A stretch of 64,000 bases of DNA from Saprospirales bacterium (GCA_016711045.1 JADJTT010000003.1:186001-250000), one strand, 5' to 3'. Shown: positions 35,933-45,781, numbered from the stretch's first letter. Notes: generated from the sequence alone by a model not told the origin. Translations and numbers: made by a program.

Positions 35933-36535
35933 TTACTTCCCAGCTACAAGGCTGATCGTCAGATCAAACTCATCGTAGATGACTTTGTCGCCCAGGGAGT
36001 CAAAGAAAGAGGCCGAACCATAACGCACATCGTATTTGGAACGGTCAATTTTAACGGCGGCATCGGCCATTACCTTATTGCCGGCTTGCTCAATCGTAGC
36101 TTTGAACTGGATTGGTTCCGTCTTCCCTTTGATGGTCAGATTTGCAGTCACATCGTATTCATTGTTGCCAAGGGAGGTCACTTTGGTCATCACGAGTGAA
36201 GCAGTAGGATAAGTCGTCGTGCCAAAAAAATCGTCGGACAAAAGGTGGCCTTTCAGCTTGTCGGCATATTCGCCCTGCATATCCTGCACTTCAATGGAGG
36301 TCATATCTACTTCAAATTGACCAGCCGTCAGCCTGCCATCCTGAAACTGAATAGTGCCGCTCTTCAGTTGGATTACACCGAAGTGTTCCCCGGTTACTTT
36401 GTACCCTTTCCAGGCCAGCTTGCTGGCGGAAAGATCTACTTTGTAGGTCTCAATAGGGCCGTTGCCGGCAAAAAGGGACAATGCAGGCACCAACATAAGT
36501 GCCAAAAACAAGGTGCGAAAAATGGATTTGCTCAT
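35933..36535 (-). CDS. YceI family periplasmic protein
   Basis: 200 residues with a signal peptide (MSKSIFRTLFLALMLVPALSLFA). The YceI lipocalin-like barrel is recognisable: YKVDLSASKLAWKGYKVTGEHFGVIQLKSG, then FEVDMTSIEVQDMQG, LKGHLLSDDFFGTTTYPTASLVMTKV, ANLTIKGKTEPIQFKATIE and FDLTISLVAGK. Family members bind isoprenoid or other lipophilic molecules; the ligand here is unknown. It follows a MarR-type regulator by 76 nt on the same strand, a recurrent pairing, and shares the upstream 10-mer ACATTAAATG (36573-36582, minus) with the marR promoter region, so control by that regulator is plausible. Confidence 0.92.
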   Translation of the reverse strand: MSKSIFRTLFLALMLVPALSLFAGNGPIETYKVDLSASKLAWKGYKVTGEHFGVIQLKSGTIQFQDGRLTAGQFEVDMTSIEVQDMQGEYADKLKGHLLSDDFFGTTTYPTASLVMTKVTSLGNNEYDVTANLTIKGKTEPIQFKATIEQAGNKVMADAAVKIDRSKYDVRYGSASFFDSLGDKVIYDEFDLTISLVAGK

Positions 36536-36611
36536 GATTCTATTTTTATGATTTATGAAATGATAGTTTACACATTTAATGTTCCTACACTAATGGAGGG
36601 AAAAAATTTAT

Positions 36612-37064
36612 TTATCCTCTGAGTTTGTCTAGCAGGTCATTCAATTGAACCGCTTCTTCTTCCGTCAGGGCATTGAAACAGTCCAGAATGCGGCTTTCAA
36701 CCAGCTTTGACGCATTATCCACCAATTGGAGTCCTTTTTCCGTAATTCCCACATTTACTTTCCGGCGATCTTCCGGGCACTCGATCCGATAGACCAACTC
36801 CTTTTGCTTGAGTTTCTCTACCAGTCTGGATGCGTTGGACATTTTGTCGATCATCCGCTCGGTGAGCAATTTCACCGTAGCGGGTTCCGGATGCATCCCC
36901 TTTAGAATGCGCAAAATATTGAACTGCTGCCAGGATATGCGCAACTTCTTCAGCGCCTTGTTAACATGCTGATCCATCCACGAAGCCGTAAACATCAAAT
37001 TGATCTGGGCCTTAATGAATGTATTCCGGAACACCTTTTGATTTATCTCTTCTTCGATTCGCAT
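36612..37064 (-). CDS. MarR family transcriptional regulator
   Basis: 150 residues. Start at ATG 37064 (MRIEEEINQKVFRNTFIKAQINLMFTASWMDQHVNKALKKLRISWQQFNILRILKG). A winged helix-turn-helix follows (ATVKLLTERMIDKMSNASRLVEKLKQKELVYRIECPEDRRKVNVGITEKGLQLVD, about 60-115), with the DRR wing motif of MarR proteins. Expected to bind as a dimer to a palindrome and release on ligand binding. A perfect 12-bp palindrome ATGTATATACAT lies 12-23 nt upstream of its start and partly overlaps the -7 element, fitting self-repression. Probable second target: yceI immediately downstream. Confidence 0.93.
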   Translation of the reverse strand: MRIEEEINQKVFRNTFIKAQINLMFTASWMDQHVNKALKKLRISWQQFNILRILKGMHPEPATVKLLTERMIDKMSNASRLVEKLKQKELVYRIECPEDRRKVNVGITEKGLQLVDNASKLVESRILDCFNALTEEEAVQLNDLLDKLRG

Positions 37065-37068
37065 GGTG

Positions 37069-37087
37069 CAAATATATGTATATACAT
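37069..37087 (-). promoter_or_regulatory. marR -7 element overlapping a MarR-type palindrome
   Basis: Minus strand TATATTTG (37076-37069) matches TAnnTTTG. ATGTATATACAT (37076-37087) is a perfect 12-bp palindrome touching it. Only 4 nt separate the -7 box from the ATG, so the transcript would start at or next to the start codon (leaderless). Confidence 0.6.
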
Positions 37088-37118
37088 TAAATGCCGCAAC
37101 ATTGTTTAAAAAAAAGTA

Positions 37119-37152
37119 AAAAAAAGGTGCGGAAGAGTCCGCACCTTTTTTT
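37119..37152 (-). terminator. Rho-independent terminator after the third giant adhesin
   Basis: AAAAAAAGGTGCGG / CCGCACCTTTTTTT with loop AAGAGT, starting 6 nt past the adhesin stop. T-tract on the minus strand. Confidence 0.85.
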
Positions 37153-37157
37153 AAGAT

Positions 37158-40100
37158 CTATCTGATCAAGGTGGTAGTACCTTTATAAGAGGCTCTTGTA
37201 CCATCCTCAAAGATCACTTCCATGTACCAAAGGAAGGCCCCGCTATTCATTAACTGGCCTTTAAAGCTACCATCCCAGCCCGAATTGGGGTCATTGACCA
37301 GGAAATTGCCGTTGTCGTAGACGAGTTCGCCCCATCGGTCAAAGATCTGGAAAACCCAAACGCGGGTGCCTGGTTTTCCGTGCACCAGCAACTTGTCGTT
37401 GCTGCCATCTCCGTTTGGTGAAAAGCCTGTGGGCACCATGACGGGATCTGCCTTATCCACCAGGATCCGGATAATATCGGTTCCTTCGCAGCCGTTTTCG
37501 TCGGTCACGGTGAGTCGGAAGGAGGCCGAATAGTATACCGGAAAAAGCGAGCTCGTTTCCGGGCAATCGTAGCAAGTAAGGGAGTCGCGGGAAATGGATT
37601 CCCAAGAATAGGAAAGGGCACCGGTGGCATTTTGCACAATCGCACTCAGGTCGACTGTCTGGCCTGCATCGATCGTCACATCGGGTCCCAGGTCGACCAC
37701 CAGCGGATCGGGTTCGCCGATGACCACATCGTCGGAGATGTATCCACATCCATTGGCATCTCGAATAAAGACATTGTAAGATCCTGGAAGTAAGCCGAAT
37801 AGCTGAGGTGCTCCGTAGTAATGGAGCCCATCCAGGCTATACGAATAAAGCGGCGTACCGCCATAGGTATCGAAGATCACCGTGCCATCCGCCCCGCCGT
37901 AGCAGCTCACATCCTGAGGGGTGAATTTCGATACAATAGGCGATTCGGGTTGGGGAACAATCGCCTCACTTTCCAGGTCGCAACCGTTGGCATCGGTAAG
38001 GGTAGCCTGGTAGGCCCCCGTGGCCAGGGCATCAAGGAAATAGCCACCCTGGCCTGTAGACCAGGAAACCACGTAGGGGGCCGTTCCACCGGAAGGTAAG
38101 GCAGTCAACGCGCCGGTGCTATAGCCATAGCAGTCGACCGGGTCAATGGAAAAGCTCAGTTTCAGCTGGGAGGGTTGCCCGACCACCGCCAAAGTTGTAT
38201 TGGTGCAGCCTTGTGAATCCGTGACCGTCACGCCATAAGTGCCGGCTACCAAGCCGGTGGCTTCTTCGCCGAGCTGGCCTCCAGTTCCCGGAGCCCACTG
38301 GAACGTGTAGGGGGGAGATCCTCCCGCCGCTCCGGCCATTGCCGTACCGTCTTTACCTCCAAAACAAGCGGCGTCTTGGATCGAAACGACAAAAATGTCA
38401 ATCGGGGGTGGGTTGCCAATAGTAATGGATTCTTCCACCGTACAGCCCGCCTGATCGGTGATAATGACCGAATAGGTCTGCCCGCCCATCAGGCCGGTTG
38501 CGGTAGCGGTGGTTTGCACCGGAACGGTATTCCAGGCAAAGGTAAAGTTGGCCGGATTAGCGGGATTGGCGCCATAAAAAATCCCGGCCACCGAAGCCGC
38601 TCCCGTAGAAGCGTTGTAACAAAGTGCGTCCGATTGGGATAAATTGGCCTTCAACACCTGCGGTTGGGTGATCTGTACGGAGCCGGTCTCTTCACAACCG
38701 CTGGCGTCTGTTACGGTAACAATATAAGCACCCACGGACAAACCTGAAATAGTAGCGGTGGTGGCATTATTGCTCCATAAGTACTCGTATGGGCCGGTTC
38801 CTGTCAACACCGTGACGGTGATTGAACCGTTTTGACCTCCATTACAGCTTACATTCGCCCCCTGCAGGCCGATCGTGAGATCTACAGGAGCCGTGAGTAC
38901 TATATTATTGGTCATCTGACATCCATTGCCGTCTGTAATCGTGACAGTAGCCGTTCCGACAGGGAGGTTGTTGGCAGTTTGAGTGATCTGTCCGTTGCTC
39001 CAGACATAAGAATACGGTGGCGTACCTCCGGAAGGTGTTACGGTTGCAGACCCATCCGGGCTGCCGCTGCAGGTCAGGTTGGTACCACCCATCGTAGAGG
39101 TAAGCTGAGTAGGTTGCGTAACGGAGGTGCTCTGTACCGCCGTACAACCATTGGCATCCGTAACGGTCACAGTATAGGGGCCTGCGGGCAGGCTGGAAGC
39201 TGTGGGGCCCTGCTGGTTGTTACTCCATTTGTAGGTATAGGCCCCGGTTCCGCCGGTAGCCGTTACAGTGGCCGTGCCCGAACTTCCGCCAAAGCAAAGA
39301 GCGGGCGTGGAGGTAAGGCTGGTAATCACCAATAAGGCAGGTTCATCGACCTCGACCGTAGAAGAGGCCTCACAGCCGTTGGCATCGGTAACGGTGACGC
39401 CCGCAGTGCCCTGTGCCAGGCCCGTAGCTGTTTGTGTAGCCTGGTTATTGGTCCACAGATATTGGAAGGTACCGGTCCCCCCGGCAGGTACGACCGTGGC
39501 CGTGCCATCCGCACCGCCAAAACAGTTCACCAGCGTAGAGGTCAGGTCCAGCATAATAGCAGCAGGCTGGAACAATTCGAAATCGATGACCTCAAAACAG
39601 TCATTGGCATCGGTGATCGTGACAGATTGTGCGCCGGGAGCCAGGTTATTCCGGATTTGAGTAGCTGGTCCTCCATCGCTCCAGGCGTAGGTATATCCAG
39701 GGGTGCCGCCGGAAACGGTCAGTTCTCCAAATCCGTCGGCCAGGTTGTAGCAGGAGGTAGAATCCGTTTGGATAGCAACGTTCATCGCATTAGGAGCCAC
39801 TACGGAAACAGACACAGAATCCTTACATCCGAGTATATCGGAAACGGTCACCCAATAGGTACCCACATCGAGCCCAGTGGCCGTAGCCGTACCTTGATTA
39901 TTGGCATTGGCATCCCATTCATAAGTAAATATGCCCACTCCACCTCCCGATGCGATCACCGAAGCGGTGCCATCACCTGAAGAATTGCAATTGGCATCGG
40001 TGGAGTCAGTCGCCAACAGGATTGGACTGCTTTCATCGATCAGGAAACTGACCGCATCCTGGCATCCATTGACATCCGTGACGGTCAGGAAATAAGTTCC

Positions 40101-42839
40101 TGCGAATAGCCCATTAACCAAGGAAGTGTCCAGGTTGGTGGCAGTGGGATCCCATTGATAGGAATACGGTTCGGTACCGCCCACCACTTCCACAAAGGCT
40201 TCGCCGGTGTTATCGCCACTACAATTGATAAAATTATTGGAAGGAGACAACGCAAGCGGGTCGGGTTCTACCACATCGAAGATGCCGACAGATTGACAGC
40301 CATTGCCATCGGTAACGGTCACCTGGATGAGCCCGGGACTCAGTCCCACGGCAATGGAATCCGTCACACCCCCACCCCAATCGAAAGAATAAGGGTAGGT
40401 TCCTCCTGCAATCGCCACGGTAAGGACCCCATCATTGGCTCCATTACAGGAGATGGGCGTTACGATCATTTCATTCAGGGCTATTTCAGGGGGCTCCGCC
40501 ACGCTGACGGTGATCGTGGTCGGGCAACTCACGGAGTTCATGACCGTAACCGTATAGTTGCCTGCCGACAGGCCCGGGAATGAACCTATCGTATCGGTAA
40601 CTCCACCCAGGGTGTAATAGTAAGGTGGGTAGGGACCTGTTGCAGAAAGGGAGAAAGATCCATCCGAGCTTCCAAAACAAGAGGCATCCCCAAGGGCTGA
40701 GACGAAAGGAGAGGGCGTATCACAGTCGGGCGTAGTACAGGTTGCGGTACCGATCAGTCCATCACAGTTGTCGAGGGCACGCACCTGAATGGTCACGGTG
40801 GAATTAAACGACAACCCACAAACCGTATGGGCAAAGAGGCCGTTGGGCAATTCCCAGTTGACTCCATTGGTCGTAATCTCATAGTCGAAAGCGCCGGGAA
40901 TGGGGACCCAGGTGAACGTAATGCAGGAATCGGTAATGGTTCCGCACTCCACCACCGGAGCGGGAAGGATATCTTCCACGAAAACGGTCATGGTGTCGAA
41001 CGTTTCGCAGCCATAGGAATCGTATACCCGGAGCACATAAGTCGTGGTGGTATCGGGAAAAGCCAGAGGCTGCGGACAGTCCGGGCAACTCAGTCCCGTG
41101 CTTGGTATCCATTCGTAATAGATCTGGTATAAAGGATTGAAGGTGATCGTCCAGTCGAGCAATGTGCCCTGAAAACCATTTGCATCATCGATCATCAAGA
41201 GGTTCCATTCTCCATTAGTGGGGTTTTCCGGGCCGCTCCAAAGGTCAGACCATACGCCTTCAGCTGCAAAGGTGCCCGTATATGGAGCTCCGGATGCAGG
41301 AGGGGCAATATAGGTTATGGGCAGGCTGGCATCGGGGGTGAAACAGGTGCCGCTATAATCATCCCCGTTCGATCCGTTGTCTGTCGTCAATTCCATAAAC
41401 TGGCCGTTGGGCGCCAGGAGGTAGATATCCAGGTCGGACAACCAGTTGTGGTCGATATTTATACATACGGATTGGATCACACCCGGTCCCAATTGAAAGG
41501 GTTGCACGCCTGCTACCTGAACCGGCGAATACACATTCGCGAAGGGGGGCCCGATAATCTGATCGTTCACATTGGAAAAGGATGGTGGAGGTGGCAGCGG
41601 AAGGTTGATCATGCCGTCCAGTTGGATCGTATCGAGCAGGCATATGATTTGGTCGGGGCCCAATTCCGGCGGGATGAGTTCATTTTCGCGAATACTGATA
41701 TAAAAGGTATCCCGGTTGCATACGTCCCGTTGCACATCGATGCCGATAAATTCAAGCCCTTCGACGATCCCATCGTTGAACGCGTGGATCGGAATACTGA
41801 TGGTGCTGTCTCCAGCAGGAATGATCAGGTCGACGGGTATTTCGGTATAGTCGACGCCATTCACGGCAGAGCCGAAAATATTGAAGTCGATGGGAAAATC
41901 GGATTCGGTGGGTGTCGGCAGGGTAAAAGTGAGCACGGCATCGGAGCAATCTTCGGTGATCGTCCCATCGAGGGATACCGTAGCGATATCGACATCCAGG
42001 GATCCGGTACCGAAGCTTTTGGCTTCGAGGAATACCCCTGTGTCAAAAATGGCATCCCCCACATCGGCAAGCACCAATTTGATGGTATATTCCTGGCAGG
42101 GAATCACCACCGCTTCGGCAGTGAACACATCCGTAAACCCGTCGTAAACGGGGAGGGTGGACATTCCATTGTTGTTGTTGTAATACTGCGCGTTGACCGG
42201 CGGGCAGTTCCCCCCGTTTTGGGGATGGAGGTTATTAATCGATACGTTTTGGCTGGTTCCCGGGATAAGCGCTATATTTTCCCCATTGTTTTGAAAAGGG
42301 CCGTTAATACCCGGGCCAGTGATAAAAAACCCAAACACGTCATTAAAGCTTGTACAGGCATACTCGGGATACTCCTCCGAACCAAACACAAACTTAAAGC
42401 GAAGGGTATCGGACGTGGGGATGAATGTGATCAGGTACTTGCAGCCGTTGTTAATACTTCCTGTCCCGATAGCTGCCAGGTCCGGGTCGGTGACCGTGCT
42501 GCCATTGTTGCTGGAAGCAAAGCTGCTCCCTGGATTGACAATACCCAAGGTGGTTCCGCTGTTGGTCACGCGTCCGGACGACATGACAATACCCCGGTCG
42601 ATCCCGATCTCATCAAGTCCGTTTTTAAAGTAGCCCACGGCCGTATTCACCCCAAAGAACTGGACATCGATCACTTCGACGCCCTCGCCCAGAAATACGT
42701 TGGAGATAAGGTTTTCCGGTGTATAAGGGTTGGTAGCTCCATCGATGACCTCCAGGGGTTGGGCTTCCAGTTGATAGGTCCCAAAAAGGCCTAAAAAAAA
42801 CAGAATAGTACATTTCAGGGAATGTAGCGTTAACTTCAT
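37158..42839 (-). CDS. Giant SprB-repeat adhesin with choice-of-anchor L, Calx-beta and P-domain modules; type B T9SS
   Basis: 1,893 residues. Signal peptide (about 1-26). Modules in order: choice-of-anchor L domain (about 30-285; NLISNVFLGEGVEVIDVQF, FVFGSEEYPEY, FGFFITGPG); Calx-beta (about 290-385; GSAVNGVDYTEIP, EFIGIDV); proprotein-convertase P-domain (about 425-570; NIDHNWLSDLDIYLLAPNG); an FN3-like unit; thirteen SprB-type repeats of about 75-80 residues; an Ig-like unit; and the type B T9SS domain (VPTGFSPNGDGSNDKLLVHG to KGTTTLIR). Inference: surface adhesin secreted by T9SS. From the P-domain onward it is a paralogue of the 45782-50808 protein. No PorP/SprF gene is adjacent, unlike the other two loci. 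Confidence 0.92.
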   Translation of the reverse strand: MKLTLHSLKCTILFFLGLFGTYQLEAQPLEVIDGATNPYTPENLISNVFLGEGVEVIDVQFFGVNTAVGYFKNGLDEIGIDRGIVMSSGRVTNSGTTLGIVNPGSSFASSNNGSTVTDPDLAAIGTGSINNGCKYLITFIPTSDTLRFKFVFGSEEYPEYACTSFNDVFGFFITGPGINGPFQNNGENIALIPGTSQNVSINNLHPQNGGNCPPVNAQYYNNNNGMSTLPVYDGFTDVFTAEAVVIPCQEYTIKLVLADVGDAIFDTGVFLEAKSFGTGSLDVDIATVSLDGTITEDCSDAVLTFTLPTPTESDFPIDFNIFGSAVNGVDYTEIPVDLIIPAGDSTISIPIHAFNDGIVEGLEFIGIDVQRDVCNRDTFYISIRENELIPPELGPDQIICLLDTIQLDGMINLPLPPPPSFSNVNDQIIGPPFANVYSPVQVAGVQPFQLGPGVIQSVCINIDHNWLSDLDIYLLAPNGQFMELTTDNGSNGDDYSGTCFTPDASLPITYIAPPASGAPYTGTFAAEGVWSDLWSGPENPTNGEWNLLMIDDANGFQGTLLDWTITFNPLYQIYYEWIPSTGLSCPDCPQPLAFPDTTTTYVLRVYDSYGCETFDTMTVFVEDILPAPVVECGTITDSCITFTWVPIPGAFDYEITTNGVNWELPNGLFAHTVCGLSFNSTVTIQVRALDNCDGLIGTATCTTPDCDTPSPFVSALGDASCFGSSDGSFSLSATGPYPPYYYTLGGVTDTIGSFPGLSAGNYTVTVMNSVSCPTTITVSVAEPPEIALNEMIVTPISCNGANDGVLTVAIAGGTYPYSFDWGGGVTDSIAVGLSPGLIQVTVTDGNGCQSVGIFDVVEPDPLALSPSNNFINCSGDNTGEAFVEVVGGTEPYSYQWDPTATNLDTSLVNGLFAGTYFLTVTDVNGCQDAVSFLIDESSPILLATDSTDANCNSSGDGTASVIASGGGVGIFTYEWDANANNQGTATATGLDVGTYWVTVSDILGCKDSVSVSVVAPNAMNVAIQTDSTSCYNLADGFGELTVSGGTPGYTYAWSDGGPATQIRNNLAPGAQSVTITDANDCFEVIDFELFQPAAIMLDLTSTLVNCFGGADGTATVVPAGGTGTFQYLWTNNQATQTATGLAQGTAGVTVTDANGCEASSTVEVDEPALLVITSLTSTPALCFGGSSGTATVTATGGTGAYTYKWSNNQQGPTASSLPAGPYTVTVTDANGCTAVQSTSVTQPTQLTSTMGGTNLTCSGSPDGSATVTPSGGTPPYSYVWSNGQITQTANNLPVGTATVTITDGNGCQMTNNIVLTAPVDLTIGLQGANVSCNGGQNGSITVTVLTGTGPYEYLWSNNATTATISGLSVGAYIVTVTDASGCEETGSVQITQPQVLKANLSQSDALCYNASTGAASVAGIFYGANPANPANFTFAWNTVPVQTTATATGLMGGQTYSVIITDQAGCTVEESITIGNPPPIDIFVVSIQDAACFGGKDGTAMAGAAGGSPPYTFQWAPGTGGQLGEEATGLVAGTYGVTVTDSQGCTNTTLAVVGQPSQLKLSFSIDPVDCYGYSTGALTALPSGGTAPYVVSWSTGQGGYFLDALATGAYQATLTDANGCDLESEAIVPQPESPIVSKFTPQDVSCYGGADGTVIFDTYGGTPLYSYSLDGLHYYGAPQLFGLLPGSYNVFIRDANGCGYISDDVVIGEPDPLVVDLGPDVTIDAGQTVDLSAIVQNATGALSYSWESISRDSLTCYDCPETSSLFPVYYSASFRLTVTDENGCEGTDIIRILVDKADPVMVPTGFSPNGDGSNDKLLVHGKPGTRVWVFQIFDRWGELVYDNGNFLVNDPNSGWDGSFKGQLMNSGAFLWYMEVIFEDGTRASYKGTTTLIR

Positions 42840-43147
42840 AGTATCGTATTAAGCAAAGCAGTTTCGCAAATAGAATATCAAATTTAAGGATGCTATTCCG
42901 GTTTTCTGTAAAACATTGCAAAAATTTGCAAAGAATGCCGGATTGCCGCCAAAAATTTCCTCCTTTCGGCGGCAACTATTTTTAATGTAGACTAGGAAAT
43001 CAGGCATTCCGCTGCCCCTCATCGACAAAATGATCTACTCATCCCCGGATTATAGGCATTGATCTAAAAATTAAGGCTGTCCATCGGGCTCCCCGTAACT
43101 TTAGAACCCAAGGAATGTTTTGAAGAGAAATTTTAGAAATCCATACC
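42840..43147. other. Divergent intergenic region (308 nt) between adhesin and sppA
   Basis: No credible gene. It contains a hairpin with 8-bp arms TTGCCGCC / GGCGGCAA (42943-42975) followed by CTATTTTTA, and a -7-like TAACTTTA (43096-43103) 44 nt before sppA without a clear -33. The promoter for the minus-strand adhesin should lie in its AT-rich left part. Confidence 0.6.
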
Positions 43148-44917
43148 ATGAGACAGTTTTTTAAATTCATGTTCGCCTCCTGTTTGGGCGTAATTCTGGC
43201 TGGCTTCCTTATTTCGATTATCGGCGTTGGGATCGTGGGCGGCCTCGTCAGTCAGGCCGAAAAAACCAAACCCATAAAACCCAATACCGTCTTGCTCCTC
43301 ACGCTGGACCAACAGGTCCCTGAACAAACCAACAACCTGGAAATGAACCCCTTCGACGTGAAGAATCAATACATTCTGGGGTTGAGTGATATGGTTCAGA
43401 CCATCGGTCAGGCCAGGGACGACGACCGGGTGCAGGGCATTTTTCTCGAAATAAAACAAGTAGCTCTGGCACCTGCCACCGCGAGCACGATCCGGCAAGC
43501 GCTGGTGGATTTCAAATCGAGCGGCAAGTTCGTATATGCCTACGGCGAATATTTCACGCAGGGATCCTACTACCTGGCATCGGCCGGCGACGAGGTCTAC
43601 CTCAATCCATTGGGCGATCTCGACTTCCGTGGTTTTGCCATTATTCAGCCCTTCTTCAAAAATATGCTCGATAAGATCGGGGTGGATATGCAGGTCACTT
43701 ATGCCGGTAATTTCAAAAGTGCCACGGAGCCGTTCCGGTATACCAAGATGAGTCCGGAAAACCGGTTACAGGTGCACGAATATGTCCAATCGCTCTATGA
43801 CCATTTCCTCCAGGGCATCAGCGAGTCTCGTAACATGACAGTTGCAGAGCTCAAAGATATCGCCAATGGCTGGAAGGTCCGCAATCCCCAGGATGCCGTA
43901 AATATGGGCCTGATCGATGCGGTAGGATATCAGGATGAGGCCATGGATGCGATGCGCAACAAGCTGGGGTTAGAGAAGGATGACAAGATCCCTTTCATGA
44001 GCCTGACCAATTACTACCAGGCCATAGGATCGGACAAGGATTTTTCGGCCAAGGACCGGATTGCCGTATTATTTGCAGAGGGGAGCATTGAGGATGGGAA
44101 AGGGAAACCCGGCACGATTGGCGATGAGCAATATGTAAAATGGTTGCAACAGATCCGGAAAGACGATAAGGTCAAAGCGGTGGTGCTCCGGGTCAACTCC
44201 CCGGGTGGCAGTGCACTGGCTTCGGAAAATATCTGGCGGGAGATCAGCCTCCTCAAAGAAGGCGGCAAGCCGGTAGTAGTCTCTATGGGCGACTATGCGG
44301 CCTCCGGTGGATATTACATTTCCTGCCTGGCCGACTCCATCTATGCAGAGTCGAACACCCTTACCGGTTCTATCGGGGTATTCAGCATGATGCCCAACGT
44401 AGAGACCCTTTTTGAAGACAAGCTTGGGATCACCTTCGACACGGTAAAAACCGGCGACTACGCGACCAGCCTGACTCCCTTCTACTCCTGGACCGACTCT
44501 GAGCGCAAGATCATGCAGGAGGACGTCAATGAGATTTACGAAGTCTTTCTGAAGCGGGTAGCCGACGGACGGAAGATGACCCGCGATCAGGTGCATGAAG
44601 TGGCACAAGGCCGGGTTTGGACAGGTGAGCGAGCCGTCGAACTGGGACTGGTAGATGCCCTGGGCGGAATGGATGAAGCCCTGGCTACCGCCGCCAATTT
44701 GGCCGGCATTCAAAAATACCGCACGAAAGAATACCCTGTGGTGAAAGAGCCCATACAACAATTCCTGGAATCCATTATGGAAGAAGAAGAGGGCGTAAAA
44801 GCCCGACTAATGAGCAAGGAAATGGGTGAATATGCAGGGTTATACGAATATATTCGGGAGGTAAAATCGGCAAAAGGCGTACAAGCCCGGCTGCCGTTTG
44901 TACTCCTCTGGAATTAA
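43148..44917 (+). CDS. sppA: Signal peptide peptidase SppA, 67K type
   Basis: 589 residues. An N-terminal membrane anchor (about 8-33, FMFASCLGVILAGFLISIIGVGIVGG) precedes two tandem S49 peptidase domains, as in E. coli SppA. The catalytic pair is visible: Lys190 in AGNFKSATEPF from the first domain and Ser386 in GDYAASGGYYIS from the second, about 200 residues apart as in the E. coli enzyme. NTLTGSIGVF and the second-domain start RIAVLFAEGSIEDGKG are also typical. It is a membrane-bound protease that degrades cleaved signal peptides. It is transcribed away from the giant adhesin gene and closed by a terminator at 44941-44978; no operon partner. Confidence 0.95.
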   Translation: MRQFFKFMFASCLGVILAGFLISIIGVGIVGGLVSQAEKTKPIKPNTVLLLTLDQQVPEQTNNLEMNPFDVKNQYILGLSDMVQTIGQARDDDRVQGIFLEIKQVALAPATASTIRQALVDFKSSGKFVYAYGEYFTQGSYYLASAGDEVYLNPLGDLDFRGFAIIQPFFKNMLDKIGVDMQVTYAGNFKSATEPFRYTKMSPENRLQVHEYVQSLYDHFLQGISESRNMTVAELKDIANGWKVRNPQDAVNMGLIDAVGYQDEAMDAMRNKLGLEKDDKIPFMSLTNYYQAIGSDKDFSAKDRIAVLFAEGSIEDGKGKPGTIGDEQYVKWLQQIRKDDKVKAVVLRVNSPGGSALASENIWREISLLKEGGKPVVVSMGDYAASGGYYISCLADSIYAESNTLTGSIGVFSMMPNVETLFEDKLGITFDTVKTGDYATSLTPFYSWTDSERKIMQEDVNEIYEVFLKRVADGRKMTRDQVHEVAQGRVWTGERAVELGLVDALGGMDEALATAANLAGIQKYRTKEYPVVKEPIQQFLESIMEEEEGVKARLMSKEMGEYAGLYEYIREVKSAKGVQARLPFVLLWN

Positions 44918-44940
44918 CGCGAAAGGTTTCCGTTGCTTCA

Positions 44941-44978
44941 ACAAAAGGGGAGGCTGCAATTTGCAGTCCCCCCTTTGT
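44941..44978 (+). terminator. Rho-independent terminator after sppA
   Basis: ACAAAAGGGG..CTGCAA / TTGCAG..CCCCTTTGT stem with mismatches, followed by TTTTTTAC, 24 nt past the stop. Confidence 0.75.
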
Positions 44979-45087
44979 TTTTTACCCGTTTCTTATATGG
45001 ATTCAAGAGCGATATATGCTCTATTTTGCAATTACACAGGCATTCCTATAAAAAATATCGCTCAAGGCACGTTAATATACCATGCGC

Positions 45088-45121
45088 TTTGGGATATTTT
45101 CCTCAAATCCAAATAACTTTA
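45088..45121 (+). promoter_or_regulatory. Candidate promoter of the small secreted protein gene
   Basis: TTTG (45088-45091), a 22-nt spacer and TAACTTTA (45114-45121; 7 of 8 to... the constrained positions differ only at the final G). It lies 34 nt before the ATG at 45156. Confidence 0.4.
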
Positions 45122-45155
45122 GGGCCCAATCCAATTGACTCGTTAATATTTTTCT

Positions 45156-45572
45156 ATGAAGGTATTGCTTACCACCTGCTTCTTTTTCTTCTCGATTTAC
45201 CTGTTTGCGCAGCAGTCAACACCACTTGATTCACGTCTTTTGGCCGTTTATGACCGCGCTTACCTGGAGCAACTTCAGTCCGACAATCCTTTCCTGCTGG
45301 AACGACTCCACTTCTATCTCGACAATGCCTGGTACTTGTCTGACTACCCGGAAGACAAGGGCGGGGTCGAGTTCCCCGTTGTACAAATCAACGATCTTGC
45401 ATCCATCAACATCCTATTGTTGGAAAAGGAGCAGGGCCTGCAAAAGGACTACCAAACCGAAGTAGTTTACAGTATCAATGGCACCCGTAAAGTGCTCATT
45501 TACAGGTCAGGCCGGGATTTCAACCGCCTGCTCAACGAACATTTGCAGCGAACCTACTCCGAACGTAATTGA
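45156..45572 (+). CDS. Small secreted protein of unknown function
   Basis: 138 residues. Signal peptide MKVLLTTCFFFFSIYLFAQ, then a mature part of about 118 residues with an alpha/beta look: RLLAVYDRAYLEQLQSDNPFLLERLHFYLDNAWYL, then VVQINDLASINILLLEKEQ and TRKVLIYRSGRDFNRLLNEHLQRTY. I do not recognise the family. It lies between sppA and a type B T9SS adhesin on the same strand, 209 nt before the adhesin, so it might act on surface cargo, but distance and its own promoter candidate make co-transcription uncertain. The spacer 45573-45781 shows no other gene. Confidence 0.75.
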   Translation: MKVLLTTCFFFFSIYLFAQQSTPLDSRLLAVYDRAYLEQLQSDNPFLLERLHFYLDNAWYLSDYPEDKGGVEFPVVQINDLASINILLLEKEQGLQKDYQTEVVYSINGTRKVLIYRSGRDFNRLLNEHLQRTYSERN

Positions 45573-45781
45573 GTTAAAGGACGGATTCCGATTCTTTTTT
45601 TCGGTCTGTTTTTTTACTTTCGCCAAAGGCCTTTCCGGCCCGCATGATCCCAATTCTTCCCAGAACATAGCCGTCGTCATTTGCAGCGAATTCAGGCTTT
45701 ACCGTATCTCTGGTATATGCGGCAAGGCAAATTCGGTGTTTTATCAAATTTTGCCCACAATACTGCACCAATTACATTAGT

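Noticed and set aside
41448..42794. 448-codon plus-strand frame
   Set aside because: Antisense to the choice-of-anchor L and Calx-beta region of the third giant adhesin, which has strong domain evidence on the minus strand.
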